From: Deltaproteobacteria bacterium
GTDB taxonomy: Bacteria > Campylobacterota_A > Desulfurellia > JAGGSF01
Length of the DNA stretch: 15,336 bases
Direction of reading: 5' to 3'
Assembly (NCBI GenBank): GCA_021159235.1
Contig: JAGGSF010000021.1
Coordinates: 1-15,336 of the forward strand
Within the stretch, counting starts at the first letter, position 1, and each line of letters begins with the position of its first letter. Shown piece by piece: positions 10,421-15,336 of the stretch. Under the pieces are notes generated by a model, which saw nothing but the letters and a program-made list of their open reading frames with translations, was not told the DNA's origin and ran no database searches. Position numbers and translations under genes: made by a program.

Positions 10421-10690
10421 TTACCCCTTGTAACTCTTTATTATAAAATAAATAATAATCGTAGAGAGCATAATAGCAAATGCTATAGAGTTAGCCAGGA
10501 TTATTACTGCATCCTTTCTCAATATACCATATACAGTCCACAAAAAGAGGCCTGTTGCCAGCTGGAGAAGTGTATGCAGACTCAATCCCCTTATCTCCTT
10601 AGTTTTCAAAAGACGAATGAACTGAGGAAGAAAGCTAAATGTAGTAAGCACTGCCGCTATACCGCCTACAAGGGTTGTAATTATACCCAT
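10421..10690 (-). CDS. SemiSWEET-like (PQ-loop/MtN3) sugar transporter
   Basis: An 89-residue membrane protein with three hydrophobic helices (about 5-26, 41-58 and 64-84). Helix 1 holds the FLPQ motif (20-23) followed by the basic loop RLLKTKEIRGLSL, the signature of bacterial SemiSWEETs, which dimerise to move sugars along their gradient across the inner membrane. Size and layout match the family. It ends 3 nt before the glyQ start, and its stop region provides the glyQ SD. Its own SD is weak. The gap from the MFS gene is 21 nt and contains GTTTTC-CT-GAAAAC, a small AT-rich inverted repeat. The sugar cannot be named. Confidence 0.85.
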   Translation of the reverse strand: MGIITTLVGGIAAVLTTFSFLPQFIRLLKTKEIRGLSLHTLLQLATGLFLWTVYGILRKDAVIILANSIAFAIMLSTIIIYFIIKSYKG

Positions 10691-10711
10691 AGTGTTTTCA
10701 GGAAAACATAA

Positions 10712-11836
10712 TTATCCATTTTTTACCGGCTTAATAAACAAGGCAAGTGTTGCTCCTGCAAAGGCAACTACTGTAATGAGAGAAAAGGCAATTCCAAACC
10801 CAAAAGCATCTATAAGTTTACCTATCAGGGCAGGAGCAATAGAGGAACCCACCATTACCATGGTATACATAACGGCAATATTGGTGTCTATCTTTTTCCC
10901 TCCTGCTTCCGCCGCAAAGGCATGCCTTACCGCTACCGGTAAGGCGACAAAAAATCCATAAATGATTAATATTAAAAGACAGGGATGAGCAACAAATAAA
11001 AGCAAAAATATACCACTCAAGGTATAGCTTGCGGCAATAACCGCCCTTCTTCCAAGTATATCAGACAAAAAGCCACCCAGGGGTTGAGCAAGAACACCTA
11101 CAATGAGCATAAAACCTGTATGTAGATTGGCCATAAGCAGGGTTTGCCCCTTAGAATACAGGAAAGCAGGCATGAACGCGGAAACGCCGCGGGAAAAAAA
11201 CGGCGTAACCATAGCAACGAATCCAATAAGCAATATTCTCAAGGTAATGGCACTTCTGAAGCTGGATGTAATAGGTTTCTCCTCTATATGGATAAAGAAA
11301 AAAATAAGTAAAGCAGTAACAATACCAGGGACAATCAATAAATGCAATCCTCTGAATCCCATATAGTGAAAGAGAAAACCTACAATTATAGGACCAGAGG
11401 CAAAACCCAATGCACCACCAGCACCATGGATACCCAATGCTCTTCCCTTTTTTTCTTTGAATTCAAAAGATATTATACCCATGGATTGAGGATGATAGAC
11501 AGAAAGACCAACGCCAATAAAAAAAGCAATAGCCAACATAAGCATGTAGGTTTTACTGAAACTAAACAAAAAATAAGAAACAGCCAAGATAAGAAAGCCA
11601 ATAACAAGCACTTTTTTTCTTATTCCTTTCTTTTCCGTAAGGTGAGCTACCGGCAACTGCAGTATTGCAGCCCCAAGGTAGGGCATGGTAACTAAAATAC
11701 CGGCTCGGAAATAATCAATGGCATAGATTTTCTTTAATGATGGAATAATAGGGGGAATGCATATAGAATACCAATCATTTACAAAATGGGCAAAGACTAA
11801 AATCAGTAAAATGAGAAGTGCGGGTGTTTTTTTCAA
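10712..11836 (-). CDS. MFS transporter, Fsr (fosmidomycin resistance)-like
   Basis: A 374-residue major facilitator with about 11-12 hydrophobic helices. The pattern HFVND in helix 1 (17-21), YHPQS in the helix 4 region (114-118) and GIHGAGGALGFASGPI (135-150) resemble the Fsr-type drug exporters, where the equivalents are VFHPES and GNFGSALGP. Motif-A-like loops appear after helices 2 (HLTEKKGIRKK, 65-75) and 8 (FLSDILGRR). The role is probably proton-driven efflux or uptake of a small molecule; the substrate is not predictable. The start is TTG at 11836, overlapping the EF-P stop by 4 nt (TTGA), with AAAGGG 7 nt upstream. It is slightly shorter than typical MFS proteins. It sits inside an operon of translation genes. 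Confidence 0.83.
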   Translation of the reverse strand: MKKTPALLILLILVFAHFVNDWYSICIPPIIPSLKKIYAIDYFRAGILVTMPYLGAAILQLPVAHLTEKKGIRKKVLVIGFLILAVSYFLFSFSKTYMLMLAIAFFIGVGLSVYHPQSMGIISFEFKEKKGRALGIHGAGGALGFASGPIIVGFLFHYMGFRGLHLLIVPGIVTALLIFFFIHIEEKPITSSFRSAITLRILLIGFVAMVTPFFSRGVSAFMPAFLYSKGQTLLMANLHTGFMLIVGVLAQPLGGFLSDILGRRAVIAASYTLSGIFLLLFVAHPCLLILIIYGFFVALPVAVRHAFAAEAGGKKIDTNIAVMYTMVMVGSSIAPALIGKLIDAFGFGIAFSLITVVAFAGATLALFIKPVKNG

Positions 11837-12396
11837 GTGCTTACCCTTTCTATATATTCCTTGGTGCGGGTATCAATCTTTATAACATCGCCTTCTCTGA
11901 TGAATAGAGGCACCTGTAATACCAGTCCCGTTTCCATTACAGCAGGCTTTGTTGCACTTGCAGCAGTATCTCCCCTTACCCCCTGTTCTGTTTTCGCCAC
12001 CTTCAATTCCACAAAATTGGGAAGGATCACATCTATGGGAAAACCATTGTGTAAAATTACGCTTATTTCCCCACTTTCTTGTAGAAAAGCCACCTTATCC
12101 CCTATTACTTTTTCAGGAATAATAACATCTTCAAATGTAGAGGAATCCATAAAATGAAAGACATCCTTTTCTCTATAGAGATAGGTCATTCTTCTCTCTT
12201 CCACATTCGCCTCTTTTACCTTCGCCCCTGCCCTGAATGTCTTTTCTACTATATTTCCTGTCTTCAAATTTCTAAACCTCACCCGCACAAAGGCTCCCCC
12301 TTTTCCGGGTTTCACATGTTCATGCTCCAAGATCTCCAGTGGTTCACCATCGATCTCTACCTTTACTCCTCTTTTGAATTCGTTTGTAGCAATCAT
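11833..12396 (-). CDS. efp: Translation elongation factor P
   Basis: A 187-residue EF-P, the factor that rescues ribosomes stalled at consecutive prolines. It starts MIATNEFKRGVKVEIDGEP and carries the loop HVKPGKGGAF, where Lys32 matches the modified Lys of E. coli EF-P (Lys34). The C-terminal OB domain has GLVLQVPLFIREGDVIKIDT and the ending TKEYIERV. The modification type cannot be read and no modification gene is seen nearby. The ATG at 12396 is chosen because GGAGG lies 9 nt upstream and the family N-terminus begins here; a reading from 12423 would add nine unconserved residues overlapping the peptidase gene. It follows the peptidase stop by 1 nt. A pairing of this peptidase family with efp is common in bacteria. 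Confidence 0.96.
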   Translation of the reverse strand: MIATNEFKRGVKVEIDGEPLEILEHEHVKPGKGGAFVRVRFRNLKTGNIVEKTFRAGAKVKEANVEERRMTYLYREKDVFHFMDSSTFEDVIIPEKVIGDKVAFLQESGEISVILHNGFPIDVILPNFVELKVAKTEQGVRGDTAASATKPAVMETGLVLQVPLFIREGDVIKIDTRTKEYIERVST

Positions 12397-12397
12397 C

Positions 12398-13441
12398 TTA
12401 CATTGCCTCCGCAAATGGTGCAAAAGCTATCATTTCCGCTCTTTTACCGTTTATACGTATCATCTGTTCCAATCTCACACCAAATTTACCAGGAATATAC
12501 ACTCCAGGCTCAACGGTAAACACCATGTTATCTTCAATAATTGTATCACTTTGTGATGAAACATTCGGCAGTTCATGAACCTGCAGGCCAATGCCATGTC
12601 CTGTAGAATGTATAAAATACCTATCGTAGTTTAGCTTTCTTAGATAATCTCGTGCTTTTTTGTCTACATCACTGGCTTTAACACCTGAGTAAGCCGCCTC
12701 TATAGCATGGATTTGAGCATAAAATACGGCATTATAGACCTCTCTCTTTTCCTCTGTTTTTCTGCCCATGAGCAATGTATAGGTGCAATCAGAGTTATAT
12801 CCATCCGCACATGCACCAAAATCTATTACCACAAAGTCTCCATCTTCTATTCTTTTGTCGGAAGGTGTGAAATGAGGAATAGCTGTATTTACGCCGGAAG
12901 CCACAATGGGAGGAAATGCCTCTCTATCTGCACCGCATTTTCTTATCTGATAGGAAAGCTCATCTGCAATTTCCTTTTCTGTTCTCCCTGGTTTTACATA
13001 GGGAAAGACATTCATAAACGCATTTCTGGCAATAGAAGCAGCTCTCTTTATCTTTTTTATCTCCTCTTCATCCTTTATCATCCTTATTTTTCTCACCTCA
13101 TCTTTTACACCTATCATTTCAAAGTTCTGCTTTAAATCCTCATACAGGACTACACTAAGCTCACCGTTATCATAAGCTATTTTTTCAACACCTGTTTCTT
13201 TAATTTTCTGTTTTATAGCTTTGATATTTTCACAGACAATTTTCTCTACAAATTCTAAGTTTTGTTCAAGCATACAATATAGCGGAGACAAAAACAGATA
13301 TATCTTATCCTGAGCGAGAAGCAAAAATCCTTCCGCATCTAATCCTGTGAAATACCGTATGTTTACCTTATTCGGAGAAAAAAAAGCATCCGCATCATAC
13401 CTTTTCAGTACTTCTTTTCCTTTTAAAAAGCGTTCTTTCAT
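12398..13441 (-). CDS. M24B metallopeptidase, Xaa-Pro aminopeptidase/prolidase type
   Basis: A 347-residue two-domain pita-bread metallopeptidase that removes N-terminal residues before proline or splits Xaa-Pro dipeptides, using two divalent metals. The N-terminal creatinase-like domain spans about 1-125 (VNIRYFTGLD at 26-35). The catalytic domain has all five metal ligands: Asp207 (VIDFGA), Asp218 (YNSDCTYT), His282 (HSTGHGIGLQVHE), Glu311 (VEPGVY) and Glu325 (GVRLEQM, where most members have GVRIED). The SD AAGGTGG is 6 nt before the ATG at 13441 and only 3 nt before the alternative ATG at 13444, so the second is preferred. It is the first gene of the eight-gene operon and sits next to efp; both concern proline-containing sequences. 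Confidence 0.92.
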   Translation of the reverse strand: MKERFLKGKEVLKRYDADAFFSPNKVNIRYFTGLDAEGFLLLAQDKIYLFLSPLYCMLEQNLEFVEKIVCENIKAIKQKIKETGVEKIAYDNGELSVVLYEDLKQNFEMIGVKDEVRKIRMIKDEEEIKKIKRAASIARNAFMNVFPYVKPGRTEKEIADELSYQIRKCGADREAFPPIVASGVNTAIPHFTPSDKRIEDGDFVVIDFGACADGYNSDCTYTLLMGRKTEEKREVYNAVFYAQIHAIEAAYSGVKASDVDKKARDYLRKLNYDRYFIHSTGHGIGLQVHELPNVSSQSDTIIEDNMVFTVEPGVYIPGKFGVRLEQMIRINGKRAEMIAFAPFAEAM

Positions 13442-13469
13442 CATTCACCACCTTAACTTTGAATTGACA

Positions 13470-13497
13470 AAATACCTAAGTCACATTAGTGTTATTT
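13470..13497. promoter_or_regulatory. Dyad-symmetry element over the peptidase promoter (candidate operator)
   Basis: The sequence reads AAATA-C-CTAA-GTCACA-TTAG-TGT-TATTT, an interrupted inverted repeat with 4-bp inner and 5-bp outer arms. It covers the -10 box and predicted start of the minus-strand operon promoter and lies between two divergent genes. This suggests a repressor site, but the arms are short and AT-rich. Confidence 0.3.
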
Positions 13498-13523
13498 ATA
13501 TCAATTTTAAGGAATTTATTCAA
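13495..13523 (-). promoter_or_regulatory. Promoter of the eight-gene peptidase-efp-glyQS-guaB operon
   Basis: On the minus strand, -35 TTGAAT (13518-13523), a 17-nt spacer and -10 TATAAA (13495-13500, five of six bases). The predicted start near 13488 gives a leader of about 46 nt containing the SD AAGGTGG. The -35 box lies 2 nt from the start codon of the divergent kinase. Confidence 0.5.
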
Positions 13524-13525
13524 CA

Positions 13526-14893
13526 GTGAGAAAAATCGGAAGGATTGAAGGTATATTTAAAGTAATCAAAATAGAATATCTAAACACCCTCATCCTCTTT
13601 GTAGCTCTGCTCTCCACCGGTTCAGTACTTGTGTGGATTTTAAAATATAAAGAACTTCTCAGCTATGAAGAAAAGGCAACACTTTTTATTATTATATTTT
13701 TTATCTTTGTTTATTTCGCTGTGCTTTATGTGATTCATTTTCTTATATCCGGAGCAGGAGAAAAAACTACCTATGTTTTCTGTTTATGTAGATTTATTAT
13801 CGATCAAGCTATTGTGAGTCTTTTTGTGTATTATGGAGGAGGGTACTCTTCCTCCTTTGCACTGGGATATTTAGTAGTTACCGTTCTATCTGCTGTTGTG
13901 TTAGGACTCTACGGTGCGTTAGCTGTTGCCACAACAGCCAGTATTTTTTATTTATATGTTTCATTTGTATCAGGAGCAAATATGTCTCACTACTGGCTGG
14001 ATATAGGCTACCGTATTGTTCCCATATACTTTACTGCTGTAGCAACGGGTCTTTTAGCCGATGCTTTTGTGAAGTATGCAGCTCGAATTTCTGAATTGAA
14101 CAAAGAATTAGAAGACAGGAGTAACAAGTTATCTACCGCCCTTGAGATGTTAAAGAAAAGTGAGAGAGAACTCATAGAAGCAGAGCGTGGAAGGTTAGCC
14201 ACAGACATTACAGAAAGCATTGCCCATCATATTAGAAATCCCATTACATCTATTGGAGGAATGGCTCGTATTATTCACAAGAAGCTAAAGGAAGGAAAAA
14301 AATTAGAAGATGTGGGAAAATATACCAAAGCCATTGTAGAGGAGTGTGCAAATCTAAATATTATGCTAAACAATGTACTTAAACTTACAGAGAAGGAGAT
14401 GAATTTAGCAGTCTATTCTATAAATGCAGTGTTAAAACAAACCATTCCTGTATTTAAAACCAGATGCAGTGAAAGGAATATTGAAATTGTTACTCATTTT
14501 GATAAAGAAAATCCACTGGTTTTGGTAGATAAAAAGAAATTTACAGATGCTATAGATAACATAGTAGAAAATGCCATTTCAGCTATGCCAGATGGAGGCA
14601 AGCTCACTATATCTACAAAAGAAACAGAGTCTATGGGTAAAAAGATGGTAAACATATCCATATCAGATACAGGTAAAGGGATACCCCCTGAAATGATAGA
14701 AGATGTATTCAAGCCTTTTGTAGTTGCCGAGGCTGGAAAGGCAGGATTAGGATTGCCTATTACCAAACACATTGTAGAGATGCATAAGGGAACCATTAAT
14801 GTAAAAAGCACATTAGGGAAAGGAACAACAATTGATATCTACCTTCCCTTATGCTTTCCAGAGAAAAAAGTACAGCCTAAGCCGTTAAAGTAA
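13526..14893 (+). CDS. Membrane sensor histidine kinase (PilS-like N-terminus)
   Basis: A 455-residue orphan kinase. About six membrane helices fill residues 18-182; the region IIDQAIVSLFVYYGGGYSSS (91-110) resembles the PilS-type sensor domain, with no large extracytoplasmic domain. A coiled coil spans about 185-222. The H-box is SIAHHIRNPITSIGG (231-245) with phospho-acceptor His234. The N-box is DNIVENAISAMP (344-355) with Asn349, G1 is DTGKGIPPE (381-389), the F-box is VFKPF (394-398) and G2 is GLGLP (407-411), so it should be catalytically competent. The usual Glu after the H-box His is His235. The start is GTG at 13526 with AAGGA 12 nt upstream, a weak signal. No response regulator is adjacent in the window. 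The 3' end overlaps the convergent HicB-like gene by 17 nt. The signal sensed is unknown. Confidence 0.88.
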   Translation: MRKIGRIEGIFKVIKIEYLNTLILFVALLSTGSVLVWILKYKELLSYEEKATLFIIIFFIFVYFAVLYVIHFLISGAGEKTTYVFCLCRFIIDQAIVSLFVYYGGGYSSSFALGYLVVTVLSAVVLGLYGALAVATTASIFYLYVSFVSGANMSHYWLDIGYRIVPIYFTAVATGLLADAFVKYAARISELNKELEDRSNKLSTALEMLKKSERELIEAERGRLATDITESIAHHIRNPITSIGGMARIIHKKLKEGKKLEDVGKYTKAIVEECANLNIMLNNVLKLTEKEMNLAVYSINAVLKQTIPVFKTRCSERNIEIVTHFDKENPLVLVDKKKFTDAIDNIVENAISAMPDGGKLTISTKETESMGKKMVNISISDTGKGIPPEMIEDVFKPFVVAEAGKAGLGLPITKHIVEMHKGTINVKSTLGKGTTIDIYLPLCFPEKKVQPKPLK

Positions 14894-15152
14894 CCTTCTC
14901 CACCTTTATCAAGCTTTTGGTAGTGTCTATGCTTATTGATGGCCGCCACATGTCCTTTACTGCTTCCTCAAGGTAGGTTTTTAAGCTTCCTTCCTCAACG
15001 AATTTCTTATATTGTTTCTGACAGAGTTCAACCAAGCTTTTTTTGGCAGCATCTTCTGTTGCTCCTTTGGTTGCAAAGCACAATTCCGGGCAAAAAGCCA
15101 TAAAATGATCACCAATTCTCCATATCTCAACTGTCACATCTAAAGTTTCCAT
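14877..15152 (-). CDS. HicB-like antitoxin-fold protein, orphan
   Basis: A 91-residue protein whose first half fits the partial RNase H fold of HicB-type antitoxins: strands around VTVEIWRIGDHFMAFCPEL (6-24), where most relatives have a Y-V-A-x-C-P-E-L pattern, then KGATEDAAKKSLVELCQKQYKKF (29-51), matching the G-x-T-x-x-E-A helix. No C-terminal DNA-binding domain is recognisable. The tail (about 66-91) is unassigned and ends in a likely beta strand, IKVEKVTL. No HicA-type toxin is found beside it on either strand, so it may be a solitary member of the HicB-like superfamily rather than half of a toxin-antitoxin pair. An AGGAGG SD lies 5 nt before the ATG and a good promoter is upstream. It overlaps the kinase gene tail to tail by 17 nt. 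Confidence 0.7.
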   Translation of the reverse strand: METLDVTVEIWRIGDHFMAFCPELCFATKGATEDAAKKSLVELCQKQYKKFVEEGSLKTYLEEAVKDMWRPSISIDTTKSLIKVEKVTLTA

Positions 15153-15191
15153 CTTTTCCTCCTTTTTTAAACTGGTTTTTTAGCTTAAACA

Positions 15192-15220
15192 AGTCTAAAA
15201 CCATTTTGGAATTCTGTCAA
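15192..15220 (-). promoter_or_regulatory. Promoter of the HicB-like gene
   Basis: On the minus strand, a perfect -35 TTGACA (15215-15220), a 17-nt spacer and -10 TAGACT (15192-15197, four of six bases). The predicted start near 15185 leaves a leader of about 33 nt with the SD AGGAGG. Confidence 0.6.
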
Positions 15221-15241
15221 GTTTTTTAACTCATTTTGTGA

Positions 15242-15289
15242 TTACTATTTAAAAATGTCACATGATCTTACTAAATAAAAATGTCACAT
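15242..15289 (+). repeat. Two 22-bp direct repeats with TGTCACA core, period 26 bp
   Basis: Copies at 15242-15263 and 15268-15289 both read TTACTA, then two variable bases (TT or AA), then TAAAAATGTCACAT; 20 of 22 positions agree. They lie about 20 nt beyond the -35 box of the HicB-like gene and upstream of an SD at the window edge. They could be operator sites or repeated transposase-binding sites near a mobile-element end. Confidence 0.7.
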
Positions 15290-15294
15290 TTTTA
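15276..15294. repeat. 19-bp perfect palindrome within the second repeat
   Basis: TAAAAATGTCACATTTTTA is symmetric around the C at 15285. Only the second direct-repeat copy extends into a full palindrome; the first breaks off after ACAT. Confidence 0.7.
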
Positions 15295-15329
15295 AATCTC
15301 AGGTTAATCTTCTCTGAGATTAGAGGAGG
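15295..15329 (+). promoter_or_regulatory. Inverted repeat followed by Shine-Dalgarno of a gene beyond the right edge
   Basis: AATCTCAG (15295-15302) and CTGAGATT (15314-15321) are perfect 8-bp inverted arms around an 11-nt loop. AGAGGAGG (15322-15329) follows directly and only 7 nt remain before the window ends. This is the pattern of a translation start just outside the window, with a hairpin next to the SD. The gene itself cannot be seen. Confidence 0.45.
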
Positions 15330-15336
15330 TTGGCCT

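Noticed and set aside
10692-10705. GTTTTC-CT-GAAAAC inverted repeat before the SemiSWEET-like gene
   Set aside because: The arms are short and AT-rich around a 2-nt centre; chance symmetry is likely and no regulatory role can be supported.
13480-13486. GTCACAT shared between the peptidase/kinase gap and the right-edge repeats as a common operator
   Set aside because: A 7-bp match is expected by chance about this often in 15 kb, and the flanking bases do not agree.
13464-13492. Promoter for the kinase starting from the perfect TTGACA at 13464
   Set aside because: At 17 nt spacing the -10 position reads TAGTGT (three of six), and the better TGTTAT needs 20 nt. The -35 match alone is not enough.
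13442-13525. T-box or other riboswitch leader for the operon containing glyQS
   Set aside because: The leader before the peptidase gene is only about 46 nt and shows no T-box sequence or specifier stem; glyQ has no separate leader.
15242-15289. CRISPR array
   Set aside because: There are only two repeats with a 4-nt gap between copies, no spacer of normal length, and no cas gene in the window.

Overview
The window looks like chromosomal DNA from a low-GC bacterium. Strong Shine-Dalgarno (SD) sequences precede most genes, and several sigma70-type promoters can be read (TTGACA or TTGCAN, 16-17 nt, then a TATAAT-like box); together these argue against Bacteroidota. Two-subunit glycyl-tRNA synthetase, a DUF1844 protein, an archaeal-type class I fructose-bisphosphate aldolase and a PilS-like sensor kinase fit a deep-branching or candidate-phylum bacterium. 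The sequence alone does not name the phylum. Genes are packed tightly, often with 1-17 nt gaps or overlaps, and I see no convincing rho-independent terminator.

Left part (1-2382). A UvrD/PcrA/Rep-type helicase runs off the left edge on the minus strand. Only 10 nt separate its start codon from the CCA end of tRNA-Gly(CCC), and a clear promoter lies just upstream of the tRNA. Upstream of that is a short VIT1/CCC1-type metal transporter. Diverging from it, behind a promoter of its own, is a two-gene plus-strand operon of unrecognised proteins (116 and 210 aa) that share an N-terminal TLEIxTII motif.

Middle part (2383-5270). A minus-strand operon encodes class I aldolase, a DUF2103-like protein and an ADP-ribosylglycohydrolase-family enzyme. 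It diverges from a plus-strand pair, queD (queuosine/pterin branch) and a DUF1844 gene. The two promoters are back to back and both -35 boxes are TTGCAA, which also form the arms of an imperfect inverted repeat. queD appears to have almost no 5' leader.

Large minus-strand operon (13441 down to 5265). Eight genes follow with gaps of 21 nt or less: M24 aminopeptidase, EF-P, an MFS transporter, a SemiSWEET-like sugar transporter, glyQ, glyS, guaB and a secreted phospholipase-D-type nuclease with a C-terminal OB-like domain. The set mixes translation (EF-P, GlyRS), peptide turnover, guanine nucleotide synthesis and small-molecule transport, and one promoter upstream of the peptidase can be read.

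Right part (13464-15336). A membrane histidine kinase with no adjacent response regulator diverges from the big operon. Its 3' end overlaps a convergent orphan HicB-like gene. Beyond that gene's promoter lies an AT-rich region with two 22-bp direct repeats carrying TGTCACA, a 19-bp palindrome, an 8-bp inverted repeat and an SD at the very edge. This looks like the regulatory or terminal region of the next unit, possibly a mobile element that continues outside the window.
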